Part shown: positions 1 through 9,665 of the stretch, in pieces
Layout: every line of letters starts with the position of its first letter
Numbering within the stretch: position 1 is the first letter of the stretch
DNA from: Synechococcus sp. CC9311
GTDB lineage: Bacteria > Cyanobacteriota > Cyanobacteriia > PCC-6307 > Cyanobiaceae
DNA length: 64,000 nucleotides
NCBI RefSeq assembly: GCF_000014585.1
Contig: NC_008319.1
Location: 2,294,001 to 2,358,000 of the forward strand
Direction: 5' to 3'
The notes under the pieces: model-generated
What the model was told of the DNA's origin: nothing
What the model saw: the letters and a program-made list of their open reading frames with translations, nothing else
Database searches by the model: none
Translations under genes and position numbers: made by a program

Positions 1-71
1 TCTCTGCGAATGCGATTCAGACACTGAATCGCTCCTTAATTTTCAGACGCCTGTCGCACACTCTGTTCGCC

Positions 72-461
72 ATGCGTCAGATCAATTTCACGCTGATTTT
101 CATCTTTGGACTCGGCACGGTGTTTTTCACGTTGGAAAACACCAACCCCACCACGGTGAATGTGTTGCCGTGGATGCACTTCACCTTGCCTCTGGCCGCT
201 CTTCTGCTCCTATCAGGGGGTATCGGTGCTGTCGCAGCCTGGCTTTTTGCAAGCTGGAGCGGAATGCTCAACACGGTGGAGCGATTGGGCAAAGCCACTG
301 AATTCGAAGCCCAGCAGGTTCGCATTCAAGAATTGGAAACCGACCTCGATCGCTACCGCTCAACAGTGCAAACCCAGCTAGGGCTGCTGCCCTCAGGCAC
401 TAGTGAATCGGCCTCAACCTCAACGACGAATCCCACTGTCGACATCGATTCAAAGTCTTAA
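72..461 (+). CDS. LapA-domain (DUF1049-type) small membrane protein
   Basis: A 129-residue protein with two predicted membrane segments (about residues 5-20 and 38-62), followed by a charged, probably coiled-coil stretch (about 65-98) and a Ser/Thr-rich tail. This two-helix plus coiled-coil layout is typical of the LapA/DUF1049 family, which in E. coli works with LapB in envelope lipid control; in cyanobacteria the role is not known. It sits just upstream of scpA on the same strand with an intergenic gap of under 100 nt. The family call rests on architecture, not on catalytic residues. Confidence 0.7.
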   Translation: MRQINFTLIFIFGLGTVFFTLENTNPTTVNVLPWMHFTLPLAALLLLSGGIGAVAAWLFASWSGMLNTVERLGKATEFEAQQVRIQELETDLDRYRSTVQTQLGLLPSGTSESASTSTTNPTVDIDSKS

Positions 462-546
462 AAGGTGAAAGTCTGACGGCAACACAGGAGCGAATCTCCT
501 GTGGGGACTGGCATCCCCTGGATTGGACCGATACCTTTCCAACAGA

Positions 547-1461
547 ATGAGGTTGTTTTTGTCTGATGCCGGCCTGACCTCAAAAGCTGATGCCGGCGCC
601 CGTCTTGCGATTCGTCTGCTCCAAGATGCTGCCCAAAGTGGCACTCTCGATCCTTGGGACGTCGATGTCATTTCAGTGGTAGACGGTTTTTTAGATCAAC
701 TCAGACAACGCATTGAAGTCCCCCGACGGGTTGCTGCTCAGCTGGGCCAACAGGGAGGAAGCTACGAACGCGATCTAGCCGAGAGCAGCGAAGCGTTTCT
801 CGCTGCATCAGTGTTGGTGGGGCTCAAAGCGGAGGTGCTTGAAGCCAGCACCCTCCCTCCAGAACCAATGATGGAAGAGGCTTTTGACCCTGACTTCATG
901 GAACAGGGTTGGCTGGATCCCCGCTTCAATTTGCCGCGCCATCCTGAACGTCACCTTTTAAGGCGCCCTGTTGCTCCTCCTCCTTTGAGGCGGCCCGTCA
1001 CGCTTGGGGAATTGATCGAACAGCTGGAGACCATTGCTGAGCAATTAGAGACCGACGAACTAGACATGCGCCGGCGTCAGCGTCAGAAGCGCTTCAGCAA
1101 TCGTGAGGCAATCGCTCAAGTAGCTGCATTGGCCCACCGGGAAAAACTGCCAGAAACCACTGCCGCGTTAGGGGTGTTCTTAAAAGAGTGGGAACAGGCC
1201 TTGCACTGGGTTGATTTCGAGTTTCTGGTTAGGCGTTGGGCAGAGGCAGCTGAGCCTGACCTAGACACAGACCGCGTTGGGGTGTTCTGGGCTCTTTTAT
1301 TCCTGTCCTCTCAGAGTCAGGTCGAGCTGGAACAAGTTGGCTCGCTGCACGCACCCATTCGTTTAAAGCGTTTGCTCGTTGCCGGCGAAATCACTCAGCT
1401 ACCGATCAACAGTCTGGAAGTGCCAGATATCACGCCGACCTTGCCCGCAATTGCCGCCTAA
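547..1461 (+). CDS. scpA: Segregation and condensation protein A (ScpA kleisin)
   Basis: ScpA is the kleisin subunit that bridges SMC heads in the bacterial condensin complex and helps chromosome compaction and segregation. The N-terminal part contains the typical LDPWDVDVI segment, and a long charged middle (HREKLPETTAALGVFL region) leads to a winged-helix-like C-terminus with RVGVFWALLFLSSQ. The start is uncertain: an ATG at 547 is given, but a TTG at 523 in the same frame is possible and neither has a clear Shine-Dalgarno. Length is about 304 residues, normal for cyanobacterial ScpA. Confidence 0.85.
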   Translation: MRLFLSDAGLTSKADAGARLAIRLLQDAAQSGTLDPWDVDVISVVDGFLDQLRQRIEVPRRVAAQLGQQGGSYERDLAESSEAFLAASVLVGLKAEVLEASTLPPEPMMEEAFDPDFMEQGWLDPRFNLPRHPERHLLRRPVAPPPLRRPVTLGELIEQLETIAEQLETDELDMRRRQRQKRFSNREAIAQVAALAHREKLPETTAALGVFLKEWEQALHWVDFEFLVRRWAEAAEPDLDTDRVGVFWALLFLSSQSQVELEQVGSLHAPIRLKRLLVAGEITQLPINSLEVPDITPTLPAIAA

Positions 1462-1506
1462 TCACCCTCTTATGTTGATGACTACGTTTTCAAGCTTGGT
1501 ACGTCA

Positions 1507-2682
1507 ATGAAGGCCATGATCCTGGCCGCAGGCAAAGGAACCCGAGTGCAGCCGATCACGCATGTGATCCCGAAACCGATGATTCCGATCCTGCAGAAAC
1601 CGGTGATGGAGTTCCTGCTGGAGCTTCTCAAAGAGCATGGTTTCACTGAGGTCATGGTCAACGTGTCTCACTTGGCCGAAGAAATCGAAAACTATTTCCG
1701 CGATGGCCAGCGTTTCGGTGTCGAAATCGCTTATAGCTTTGAGGGCAGTATTCAGGACGGCGAACTGATCGGAGACGCCCTTGGTTCTGCAGGTGGTCTC
1801 AAAAAAATCCAAGATTTCCAGACCTTTTTTGATGACACCTTCGTGGTGTTGTGTGGTGATGCCCTGATCGACCTTGATCTAACCGAAGCCGTTAGGCGTC
1901 ATCGCGCAAAGGGAGCTCTAGCCAGTCTTGTCACCAAAACGGTCCCGAAGGACCAGGTGAGCAGCTACGGCGTGGTAGTGAGCGATGACGACGGCAAAAT
2001 CCAAGCCTTCCAAGAGAAGCCGAGTGTTGAGGAAGCTTTAAGCGACACCATTAACACCGGCATCTATCTCTTCGAGCCTGAGATTTTTGAACACATTCCC
2101 TCTGGGACATCCTTCGACATCGGTGCCGATCTCTTCCCGACGTTAGTGAAGCAGGGAGCTCCGTTTTATGCCCTACCCATGGATTTTGAATGGGTCGATA
2201 TCGGCAAAGTACCTGATTACTGGCAAGCCATTCGCAGCGTTCTCCAGGGAGAAGTTCGCCAAGTTGGCGTCCCTGGGAAAGAGGTCAAACCAGGAGTGTT
2301 TACGGGCCTAAATGTGGCGGCCAATTGGGACAAAATCAACGTTGAAGGTCCTGTCTACGTGGGAGGGATGACCAAAATTGAAGATGGTGCGACGTTGATC
2401 GGTCCAACGATGATTGGCCCTAGCTGCTACATCTGCGAAGGCGCAACCATCGACAACTCGATCATTTTTGATTACTCAAGGATCGGGGCGGGCGTGCAAC
2501 TGGTCGAGAAACTGGTGTTCGGCCGCTACTGCGTCGACAAAGAAGGTGATCACATTGATCTCCAAGAGGCTTCCCTCGATTGGTTGATCACCGATGCACG
2601 CCGCCAGGATTTGGTGGAGCCTTCTCCTCAACAGAAAGCCATGGCAGAGCTCTTGGGCACCGATCTCACCCAGGCAAGCTGA
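1507..2682 (+). CDS. Sugar-phosphate nucleotidyltransferase (mannose-1-phosphate guanylyltransferase type)
   Basis: The N-terminus has the nucleotidyltransferase signature LAAGKGTR (about residues 6-13) followed by the PKPM loop, and the catalytic-metal segment VLCGDALIDLD. The C-terminal third (after about residue 265) shows hexapeptide-like repeats with Gly/Ile spacing, as in left-handed beta-helix domains. The family transfers NMP to sugar-1-phosphates for polysaccharide or glycoconjugate synthesis. GDP-mannose is the usual annotation for this cyanobacterial clade, but glucose-1-phosphate cannot be excluded from sequence. The 3' end overlaps the convergent metF gene by 17 nt. Confidence 0.85.
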   Translation: MKAMILAAGKGTRVQPITHVIPKPMIPILQKPVMEFLLELLKEHGFTEVMVNVSHLAEEIENYFRDGQRFGVEIAYSFEGSIQDGELIGDALGSAGGLKKIQDFQTFFDDTFVVLCGDALIDLDLTEAVRRHRAKGALASLVTKTVPKDQVSSYGVVVSDDDGKIQAFQEKPSVEEALSDTINTGIYLFEPEIFEHIPSGTSFDIGADLFPTLVKQGAPFYALPMDFEWVDIGKVPDYWQAIRSVLQGEVRQVGVPGKEVKPGVFTGLNVAANWDKINVEGPVYVGGMTKIEDGATLIGPTMIGPSCYICEGATIDNSIIFDYSRIGAGVQLVEKLVFGRYCVDKEGDHIDLQEASLDWLITDARRQDLVEPSPQQKAMAELLGTDLTQAS

Positions 2683-3556
2683 CGCCTGCTCGCTTCAAAA
2701 TCGCTGGAATGCGTTCCTCTGCTTTGATTGCCATCAAATGCACGCCTTGAGCTACCCCTAGGTATTGCTGCACCTGTTCAGAAGCGATTTGAATTCCCTC
2801 TGCCGCAGGGTCTGGCGCGGCCTCCAAGCGAGCAATCAGGCTGTCGGGGATGCAGGCACCAGGCACCATCCGATTAATAAAAGCTGCGTTGCGCGCCGAT
2901 TTGAGCAAGAAAACACCCGCTAGGACCGGAAGCTCCATCGGCTCGGCTATTTCACGGCAAAACCGTTCCAATACAGCTGCATCCATCACCATCTGCGTCT
3001 GAACAAAACGTGCCCCTGCGGTTTTTTTTCGCTCCATACGGCGTGTCAAGCCTGACCAGCTCGCACACTGAGGGTCAGCCGCGGCTCCGGCGAAGATGGA
3101 GGTTGGACCATCAGCAAGCTCACCTTTCACCGGATCATCCCCCCGGTTGAAGGCCGTGACCTGCTGAAGCAATCGAACCGATTCCAGTTCATTCACAGGA
3201 CGCGCCTTGGGCTGATCACCAGCGCGAACAGGGTCACCTGTAAGGCAAAGGAGATTACGAATCCCCAAAGCATGGGCACCCAAGAGATCCGCTTGAATCG
3301 CAATGCGATTGCGATCGCGACAGGACATCTGCAGCACGGGCTCGATGCCCTCGTCCAAAAGGAGGCGAGCCACAGCAAGACTGCTCATCCGCATCACTGC
3401 GCGACTGCCATCCGTGACATTGACGGCATGGACAAGACCCTTCAAGGCCCTCGCCATCTCGAGAGCATGCGACGCGTCTCCACCCCGTGGAGGCATCACT
3501 TCAGCCGTAATGGTGACGGACCCAGCCTCGAGGCTGCTTTGCAGCGCTGAACTCAA
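2666..3556 (-). CDS. metF: Methylenetetrahydrofolate reductase
   Basis: A 296-residue MTHFR-family protein that reduces 5,10-methylene-THF to 5-methyl-THF, supplying methyl groups for methionine synthesis. Supporting segments are the early ITAEVMPPRG strand carrying the family Glu, NVTDGSRA, the CLTGDP motif, and FVQTQMV in the second half of the TIM barrel. Length matches bacterial MetF. It is convergent with the nucleotidyltransferase gene and divergent from the LuxR-type gene. Confidence 0.9.
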   Translation of the reverse strand: MSSALQSSLEAGSVTITAEVMPPRGGDASHALEMARALKGLVHAVNVTDGSRAVMRMSSLAVARLLLDEGIEPVLQMSCRDRNRIAIQADLLGAHALGIRNLLCLTGDPVRAGDQPKARPVNELESVRLLQQVTAFNRGDDPVKGELADGPTSIFAGAAADPQCASWSGLTRRMERKKTAGARFVQTQMVMDAAVLERFCREIAEPMELPVLAGVFLLKSARNAAFINRMVPGACIPDSLIARLEAAPDPAAEGIQIASEQVQQYLGVAQGVHLMAIKAEERIPAILKRAGVSLPG

Positions 3557-3663
3557 ACGAATGATCGCTTCTGCAGGCCACTATGGAAGATCAGGTTCTC
3601 TATACCTGCTTAAGATGCAAATCATGGTCCAAGAAGAATGGCCATCGGGAGGAGCCCTTTTCA

Positions 3664-3915
3664 ATGACTATTTCCCTCTCGAGCCGTGAAATCGAGATCA
3701 TCGAGCTGGTAGCCGAGGGGCTGACCAATCAAGAGATCGCTGAACGACTGACGATCAGTAAGCGCACGGTCGATAACCACGTCAGCAACGTATTCACAAA
3801 AACGGGCTCAAAAAATCGCGTTGCGCTGCTGAACTGGGCAATGGATCACGGAAAAATCTGTCGAGATGGCTTCAATTGCTGCACTCTTCCCCCTGACGCC
3901 TCCGACGCGACCTAA
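3664..3915 (+). CDS. Small LuxR/NarL-type HTH DNA-binding protein
   Basis: About 83 residues, consisting almost only of a LuxR/GerE helix-turn-helix: LSSREIEIIELVAEG, then LTNQEIAERL, then SKRTVDNHVSNV. There is no receiver domain. An ATG at 3664 is chosen because a strong Shine-Dalgarno (GGGAGGAG, 3647-3654) lies 9 nt upstream; a longer form from 3583 with a Cys-rich N-terminus is possible. The C-terminal CRDGFNCC segment contains three cysteines, which may be structural or redox active. It is likely a transcription regulator; targets are unknown. Confidence 0.8.
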   Translation: MTISLSSREIEIIELVAEGLTNQEIAERLTISKRTVDNHVSNVFTKTGSKNRVALLNWAMDHGKICRDGFNCCTLPPDASDAT

Positions 3916-4099
3916 CCGGAAGAGGGACAGGGAATGGGATCTCTGTTAGGGAGCAGCTCGCCCAAGAAAGACCAAACAAACTGGCGTAGGCGAGACAGGC
4001 TTCGCGATCTAATCCTGTAAAACGCAGGATTCCATCAGAGTCGTACAGACCGAGCATGCATCCCCTTGCGAACCATGCTCCAAATCTAAAGGAAATCAA
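3872..4099 (-). CDS. Conserved small hypothetical protein
   Basis: A 75-residue protein with a central LYDSDGILRFTGLDREACLAYASLFGL-type segment (quoted in part: GLDREACLAYASLFGL). This resembles a small protein seen across marine picocyanobacteria, recalled from experience and not searched. No known domain or catalytic motif is visible. The start overlaps the stop of the upstream CYTH gene by 4 nt, suggesting translational coupling, and the 3' end overlaps the convergent HTH gene. Function unknown. Confidence 0.6.
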   Translation of the reverse strand: MISFRFGAWFARGCMLGLYDSDGILRFTGLDREACLAYASLFGLSWASCSLTEIPFPVPLPVRSRRRRQGEECSN

Positions 4100-4611
4100 A
4101 AGATTTTTTTGCTTTGCAACCGATATTCGTCAATCCAATCTTGAGGCCAGGCTGAAAGCGGCTGATGCGCAAGCGCTGCATTGCTCCAGCGCTGATCCCC
4201 TGTGATTTCAACGCCACACCACTCGGGGACGGTTAAGGGGCTATCGGGGGAGTCGAGCTCGACCTCAGCCAGGATTAACGGTGCATTGCTTCCTTCAAAG
4301 CAATCAACGACCCAGTCGCCTCCTTCCAGTTGAAGGGGATAGCGCGTTTTAACAACGCGATGGGGGGCCAGTGCCCAAAGCTCCTCCGCATCCATCGCCG
4401 GAATGTCATATTCAAATTCGTGGCGAGCAATCCCTGAGGCAGGAGCCTTCAACGTCAGCCATGCCCTTCCATCTGCGCGCAAACGCATGCGCACAGTAAA
4501 TCCATCTGGCGAAGCTGACAAATACCCCTGTCGCAGCGGTTGAGGGGGGCCCGCCACAAGTTGCCATCCGGGGTTTGTCACCAAGAATCGCCGTTCAATC
4601 TCCAGTGCCAT
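4096..4611 (-). CDS. CYTH-domain protein (inorganic triphosphatase-like)
   Basis: The N-terminus MALEIERRFLV carries the CYTH EXEXK-type signature that binds triphosphate and metal inside a beta-tunnel. Downstream charged strands (RMRLRADG, WLTLKAP, EFEYDIP, KTRYPL, EVELDSP) fit the alternating Glu/Arg/Lys pattern of the tunnel wall. Members hydrolyse inorganic triphosphate or related compounds; the exact substrate is not shown by sequence. ATG 4611 is preferred; a start at 4632 would overlap nadK. It lies between nadK and a small hypothetical gene in a tight minus-strand run. Confidence 0.85.
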   Translation of the reverse strand: MALEIERRFLVTNPGWQLVAGPPQPLRQGYLSASPDGFTVRMRLRADGRAWLTLKAPASGIARHEFEYDIPAMDAEELWALAPHRVVKTRYPLQLEGGDWVVDCFEGSNAPLILAEVELDSPDSPLTVPEWCGVEITGDQRWSNAALAHQPLSAWPQDWIDEYRLQSKKIF

Positions 4612-4612
4612 C

Positions 4613-5557
4613 TCAGTTTGAGGAGGGGGCACTATCCAGCAAACTTCCCGCCCAGTGAAGCTTGCGGGACAGCGTTCGGTAGTAGGAGGGACTTTGCTCC
4701 AGCTGCACCATCAACGCGTGATGCGCAGCCTGCTGAATCACACAGCATTCACCTGGACCAAAAACCTCTCCAGCAGCCCCATCCTTCCAAAGTTTCACCT
4801 GCCGGCTGGCATCACCCAGAGGCCAAATCACAACCCTGGATCGAGGAGGCAACACCACGGTTCGACTCGACAAACTCATCGGACAAATCGGACTGACCAC
4901 AATCGCATCAATCCCTGGATGCAAGATCGGGCCGCCCGCCGCCATTGCATAACCCGTGGAGCCAGTAGGCGAGGCCAAAATCAAGCCATCTCCTCGGACT
5001 TGGTCAACAACCTCGCCATCAATCTCCATTTCAAGAATGCAGGTTGGAGACAAATCTTCGTGATAAGGCTTGAGGTAAAGGTCATTCAATGCCCAGTGAA
5101 TCTCCTGATGCTTGAGACTGTCGTCTGCGCCAAAGGCCTGCTCAGAACCATGGAGATCCCCCATGCGTTGGATCACAGCCTGCAACATCATTCGCCGTTC
5201 CAAAGCGAAACGATCTTCCAGCACGCGCTGCCATAGCCCTTCACTCCGCAGCAAACCGGGATCGTGGGTCAGAAAGCCGAGATGGCCTCCCACGTTGAAA
5301 CACAGAATCGGGACATCCAGAACCGCAAGATGTCGGGCAGCACCAAGCACAGTTCCATCACCGCCAAGCACCACCGCCAGATCCGGAAGCCGAGGCTCAG
5401 AAGCGAGCAGGCCGGGGAAAGGGTCTGCCGTCAGGCCACTCATCGCCAGGACAGTGGTCACACCAATCGTCTCAAGCTCATCGGCACAGCGACGAGCTTC
5501 TTTCAACGCGAGTGGGCTATCTGCGCGATAAATCAACCAAACCTGTTGAAGGCGCAT
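4613..5557 (-). CDS. nadK: NAD kinase
   Basis: NAD kinase phosphorylates NAD+ to NADP+, needed here for photosynthetic electron transfer and biosynthesis. The diagnostic GGDGT motif is at about residues 65-69, followed by NVGGHLGFL and the second conserved block [20 protein letters not shown]. The 314-residue length is usual for a cyanobacterial NadK. It is downstream of ndhE in the same direction with a short gap and is followed immediately by the CYTH gene. Confidence 0.93.
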   Translation of the reverse strand: MRLQQVWLIYRADSPLALKEARRCADELETIGVTTVLAMSGLTADPFPGLLASEPRLPDLAVVLGGDGTVLGAARHLAVLDVPILCFNVGGHLGFLTHDPGLLRSEGLWQRVLEDRFALERRMMLQAVIQRMGDLHGSEQAFGADDSLKHQEIHWALNDLYLKPYHEDLSPTCILEMEIDGEVVDQVRGDGLILASPTGSTGYAMAAGGPILHPGIDAIVVSPICPMSLSSRTVVLPPRSRVVIWPLGDASRQVKLWKDGAAGEVFGPGECCVIQQAAHHALMVQLEQSPSYYRTLSRKLHWAGSLLDSAPSSN

Positions 5558-5572
5558 AACAGCGTGTCGTCT

Positions 5573-5908
5573 TTACCAGCGCAACAGATTGAAGCGCTCC
5601 ATGTCCACAGTGACTCTGTTTCGATACAGCGACAACAAGATCGCCAGACCCACTGCAGCCTCAGCTGCTGCAACTGTGATCACAAACACTGAGAAAACCT
5701 GCCCACGAATGAGTTGGCCGTCGACGTAGGAAGAAAACGCCATCAGATTGATGTTCACTGCATTGAGCATCAACTCAATGCTCATCAACACCCGAACAGC
5801 ATTACGACTATTGATGAGACCCCAGACCCCAGTACAAAACAGGACTGCTGCTAACAGCAGGTAAGCCTGGAGAGGAACGGAACCGGAAAGAAGCTCAGAG
5901 AGCATCAC
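5573..5908 (-). CDS. ndhE: NAD(P)H-quinone oxidoreductase subunit 4L (NdhE/NuoK)
   Basis: A 111-residue membrane subunit of the NDH-1 complex in the thylakoid membrane, with three hydrophobic helices. The second helix contains the conserved [13 protein letters not shown] segment with the membrane-buried Glu typical of NuoK. It is the last ndh gene of a minus-strand ndhA-I-G-E run, 18 nt after ndhG. Role: respiratory and cyclic electron flow with proton pumping. Confidence 0.95.
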   Translation of the reverse strand: MMLSELLSGSVPLQAYLLLAAVLFCTGVWGLINSRNAVRVLMSIELMLNAVNINLMAFSSYVDGQLIRGQVFSVFVITVAAAEAAVGLAILLSLYRNRVTVDMERFNLLRW

Positions 5909-5926
5909 AAATAAAGGAGAAAGAAT

Positions 5927-6526
5927 TCAGGCGCGAGGCTGGTCAACAAGTAATGGAGTGCGTGCCTTTTCAATCAGTCCCTGATCAACCTCTTGACCAG
6001 TGACAGGATCCACGGATTGAACGTCACGACGGGCCAGAACAATCGCTCCAATCATGGCCATCAACAATAAAACGGATGCCAACTCAAAAGGCAGTAGGTA
6101 ATCGGTAAACAAATGCTCACCAATCCGTACGGTTGCATCCTCCCCTATCGGCGTTGGGCCCTCGGTCCAAGGAGTGGTGACCACAACACGGGTCAAAAGA
6201 GCAAACAGACCCACACACACACCACCAGATAAAAGACGGCGTATAGGAAGTCCCGGAATCGGAGCCAGATCCTCCTTCTTATTGACAAGCATGATCGCGA
6301 ACAGGATCAAGACGTTCACAGCACCCACATAGACCAGAACCTGGGCCGCAGCCACAAAACTGGCGTTGAGCAGGAGATAGAGACCTGCCACTGCCAGAAA
6401 GACTCCTCCGAGGAGGAAGGCCGAATAAACGATGTTGCTCAAGAGAACAACACCGAGGGCTCCAAGAACGATGACGGCACTCAGAGCCAAAAAACAAATG
6501 AGCTGCGTTGACGCGGCGATCGTCAT
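5927..6526 (-). CDS. ndhG: NAD(P)H-quinone oxidoreductase subunit 6 (NdhG/NuoJ)
   Basis: A 199-residue membrane subunit of NDH-1 with about five hydrophobic segments. The conserved [21 protein letters not shown] block of the third helix (quoted in part: [18 protein letters not shown]) is diagnostic of NuoJ/NdhG. The start overlaps the ndhI stop by 4 nt, consistent with a translationally coupled ndh operon. Confidence 0.95.
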   Translation of the reverse strand: MTIAASTQLICFLALSAVIVLGALGVVLLSNIVYSAFLLGGVFLAVAGLYLLLNASFVAAAQVLVYVGAVNVLILFAIMLVNKKEDLAPIPGLPIRRLLSGGVCVGLFALLTRVVVTTPWTEGPTPIGEDATVRIGEHLFTDYLLPFELASVLLLMAMIGAIVLARRDVQSVDPVTGQEVDQGLIEKARTPLLVDQPRA

Positions 6527-7182
6527 CCTGCGCTCTCCTCCATATTGGAAGCTGATGAGGATGATTCTCTCTCATCCTCTGCAGCCTTCATGGATCCAGC
6601 TGCTTTGAGTTCCTCAAGGATTTGCTCAGGGAGCTTGCCTGCTCGGGGACGGTCAGGAGAAACGCCATGGGGCTGAACTTCGCCAGCCGGCAAATACACC
6701 AGTTCCCGCAACGGCTGAACCGATGGATCTGTCGTCACACTGGTAGGTAAGCGGCCTAACGCAACGTTGTCGTAATTCAGGCTATGGCGATCGAAGGCAG
6801 CCAATTCATATTCTTCGGTCATCGATAAGCAATTGGTGGGGCAGTACTCAACGCAGTTGCCACAGAAAATACAAACCCCAAAATCAATCGAGTAATTGCG
6901 TAGCTCTTTTTTCTTCGTTTCCTTGTTCATCACCCAATCAACCACTGGGAGATTGATGGGACACACCCTCACACAGACCTCACAAGCAATGCACTTATCG
7001 AACTCGTAATGAATGCGTCCTCGATAGCGCTCCGAGGGAATCAGCTTTTCGTAGGGGTATTGCACCGTGACCGGACGGCGCTTCATGTGATCGAAGGTGA
7101 CCGACAGGCCTTGCGTGAGATTACGGGCCGCATCCACTGCATCCCTGGTGTAATCACCAACCTGTTTAAGGAAGCCGAACAT
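6523..7182 (-). CDS. ndhI: NAD(P)H-quinone oxidoreductase subunit I (NdhI)
   Basis: A peripheral-arm subunit carrying two [4Fe-4S] clusters. The two cysteine motifs, [12 protein letters not shown] and [12 protein letters not shown], are complete. At 219 residues it is a normal cyanobacterial NdhI, with a variable acidic/Ser-rich C-terminal tail. It links the ferredoxin-side electron input to the membrane arm. It follows ndhA after an 81-nt gap and overlaps ndhG. Confidence 0.96.
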   Translation of the reverse strand: MFGFLKQVGDYTRDAVDAARNLTQGLSVTFDHMKRRPVTVQYPYEKLIPSERYRGRIHYEFDKCIACEVCVRVCPINLPVVDWVMNKETKKKELRNYSIDFGVCIFCGNCVEYCPTNCLSMTEEYELAAFDRHSLNYDNVALGRLPTSVTTDPSVQPLRELVYLPAGEVQPHGVSPDRPRAGKLPEQILEELKAAGSMKAAEDERESSSSASNMEESAG

Positions 7183-7263
7183 GGTTTGGAATCGGGGAAG
7201 TGAACGATCGAGGAATCAGAACCCGGCTCTCATGATGCCGCCGGGAAGGGGGAGGTGACGAGA

Positions 7264-8418
7264 TCAGCCGCCAAAAGCAACCGGGAAGGCCAGCTTGAGG
7301 GCTGCTGTGACCAAGAGGTTGACCAAGGCCAGAGGCAACAGGAATTTCCAGCCAAGGTCCAACAGCTGATCAATCCTGACCCGTGGAGTGGTCCAACGCA
7401 AAAGGATCGCGATAAAGACCAGCAAGTAGGCCTTCAAGACAGTCATCACAATGCCCACAGTGCCTGTGATCAACTGCACCAGAGGAGCATCAATGGGCTG
7501 ACCTAACCACGAAGCAAGCCACTCAACAGGAATTGGGAAGCCCCAACCACCTAAATAAAGGATGGAGACGAGGAGAGCCGAAAGAACGAGATTGATGTAG
7601 CTGCCCAAGTAGAAGAGGGCAAATTTCATCCCCGAGTATTCCGTCTGATAGCCAGCAACGAGCTCTTCCTCAGCTTCCGGAAGGTCAAAAGGCAGACGCT
7701 CACATTCGGCAAGCGCACAGATCCAGAAAATCAGGAAACCAACTGGCTGGCGCCAAATGTTCCAACTCAGAACCCCAGCGCCGGTTTGTTGATTAACGAT
7801 ATCGACGGTGCTTAGGGAATTGCTCATCATCACGACGGCCAATACGGCCAACGCGAGAGGGATTTCATAACTGATCGACTGGGCTGCGGCACGGAGACCA
7901 CCTAACAACGAATATTTGTTATTTGAGGCATAGCCACTCATTAGAAGCCCAATGGGCTGAACGCTGCTGAGCGAGATCCAAAGAAAAATGCCAACGCCCA
8001 CATCGCTGATCAACAGGTTCTGACCGAAGGGCACGATCAACCAGGACAAAATGACCGGAACCACCACCAGCACAGGGCCGAGAGTGAAAAGAATGCTGTC
8101 TGCACGATCCGGAATGATGTCTTCCTTGACGAGCAGCTTGAGCCCATCGGCAAGAGGCTGAAGAACGCCCAGCGCTCCGGCATATTCAGGTCCGACCCTT
8201 TGTTGCACGGCTGCAGAAATTTTTCGTTCGAGCCAAACCGTGACCAGAACCCCTACAACAGCGGCCACAAGGACCAGCAACATCGGGAAGGGAAGCCAGA
8301 GCATGCGTGCAGCCTGGGCTGAGAGCCCAAGCCCCTCCAGTGCCTGACTGAAGCTCTGCTCAAGATCAAGACCCGGGCTCACCAGAGCCGGCGCGGTGGT
8401 GGCGAGGGTAGTCACCAT
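7264..8418 (-). CDS. ndhA: NAD(P)H-quinone oxidoreductase subunit 1 (NdhA/NuoH)
   Basis: A 384-residue membrane subunit that forms the quinone-binding junction between the peripheral and membrane arms. Recognisable blocks are [20 protein letters not shown] near residue 70 and [19 protein letters not shown] in the second half (quoted in part), both hallmarks of NuoH. It is first in the ndhA-I-G-E order and lies 24 nt downstream of the citrate synthase gene on the same strand. Confidence 0.95.
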   Translation of the reverse strand: MVTTLATTAPALVSPGLDLEQSFSQALEGLGLSAQAARMLWLPFPMLLVLVAAVVGVLVTVWLERKISAAVQQRVGPEYAGALGVLQPLADGLKLLVKEDIIPDRADSILFTLGPVLVVVPVILSWLIVPFGQNLLISDVGVGIFLWISLSSVQPIGLLMSGYASNNKYSLLGGLRAAAQSISYEIPLALAVLAVVMMSNSLSTVDIVNQQTGAGVLSWNIWRQPVGFLIFWICALAECERLPFDLPEAEEELVAGYQTEYSGMKFALFYLGSYINLVLSALLVSILYLGGWGFPIPVEWLASWLGQPIDAPLVQLITGTVGIVMTVLKAYLLVFIAILLRWTTPRVRIDQLLDLGWKFLLPLALVNLLVTAALKLAFPVAFGG

Positions 8419-8442
8419 GGTCGGAGAAGAGATTGATGCAAC

Positions 8443-9639
8443 TTAAGCGCCCGCGGCATTCACACGCTCATCCGCAGGGACCCAATGACGCATGGATGTG
8501 CCGGTATAAATCTGAGAAGGGCGGAAAATTCGATTCGCACCGAGCTGCTCCCTCCAGTGAGCCAGCCAACCAGCGACGCGGGAAATCGCAAACACAGGGG
8601 TGAACAGATCTCTTGGAATCCCAAGCTTCCTGTACACAAGGCCTGAATAAAAATCAACGTTGGGATAAATCCCCTTAGGCCCCAGTCGAATAGCGGCAGC
8701 CGTCTCAAGGGCATGGGCCACGTCATAGAGCTCGTCGTGACCAAACCGAACAAACAACTCCTCCGCTAATGCCTGAAGAATCACCGCCCGCGGATCTTTG
8801 ACTTTGTACTCGCGATGGCCAAAACCCATTACCTTGCGTTTGCTCGCCACGGCTGACTCGAGGTAGGAGTCGGCTTGTTCCGGAGTCCCGATCTCTTCCA
8901 GCATCGCAAGGACATCTTCGTTGGCTCCACCGTGAAGAGGGCCCGCCAAGGTGCCTACTGCCGATGCCACAACGGCGTAGGGGTCCGTCAAAGTGCTTGC
9001 CGTCACCCTTGCGCTGAACGTGCTGGCATTGAGGCTGTGCTCAGCGTGAAGGATCAAGCAGCGATCAAAGATCCGAGAAGCGAGAGGATCGGGCTCTTGC
9101 TCCGTGAGCATGTACAAAAAGTTGGCTGAGTACGCCAAGTCATCCCGGGGCTGAATTGGATCCTGGCCTTTACGGATCAACTGGAAGGCCGCCACCATGG
9201 TTGGAATTTTGGCAATCAGCCTGACGACGGCGTCATAGATGTACTGAGGATCGTCGATGGCCCGACGGGAATAAAAGAGCCCCAAAGAGGCCGCGCTCGA
9301 TTGCAGAGCATCCATCGGATGCCCGTTGGCGGGGAAACACTTCATCATGTCGCGCACCCGAAAGCTGACGCGACGATGCATCTGCACTTCGTGCTCGAAA
9401 TCACGAAATTGCTGAGGTGTCGGCAATTCACCCCAAATCAACAGATACGTGGTCTCCAGAAAACTGCTGTGGACTGCAAGGTCACCGAGGGAGTAGCCCC
9501 GATAGGAGAGACGCCCCTGCAGGCCGTCAATATCGCAAATCGAAGATTGGGTTGCGGGGACACCCTCCAAACCAGGCCTGAACAACAACCCCGTGCGTTC
9601 ATGCCGGATTTCGTTACCACCCGTCTGACTCACCACCAC
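8443..9639 (-). CDS. gltA: Citrate synthase
   Basis: Condenses oxaloacetate with acetyl-CoA in the (cyanobacterial) TCA cycle, providing carbon skeletons for 2-oxoglutarate and ammonium assimilation. Conserved blocks are LYMLTEQEPD, the active-site HAEHSLNAST, GPLHGGANEDV, and MGFGHREYKVKDPRA with the catalytic His; the C-terminal NVDFYSGLVY carries the family Asp. The 398-residue length is typical of type II-like bacterial enzymes. It lies in a minus-strand run with ndhA downstream and sixA upstream. Confidence 0.95.
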   Translation of the reverse strand: MVVSQTGGNEIRHERTGLLFRPGLEGVPATQSSICDIDGLQGRLSYRGYSLGDLAVHSSFLETTYLLIWGELPTPQQFRDFEHEVQMHRRVSFRVRDMMKCFPANGHPMDALQSSAASLGLFYSRRAIDDPQYIYDAVVRLIAKIPTMVAAFQLIRKGQDPIQPRDDLAYSANFLYMLTEQEPDPLASRIFDRCLILHAEHSLNASTFSARVTASTLTDPYAVVASAVGTLAGPLHGGANEDVLAMLEEIGTPEQADSYLESAVASKRKVMGFGHREYKVKDPRAVILQALAEELFVRFGHDELYDVAHALETAAAIRLGPKGIYPNVDFYSGLVYRKLGIPRDLFTPVFAISRVAGWLAHWREQLGANRIFRPSQIYTGTSMRHWVPADERVNAAGA

Positions 9640-9665
9640 CCACCACTACAACTCATCAACGCAAC

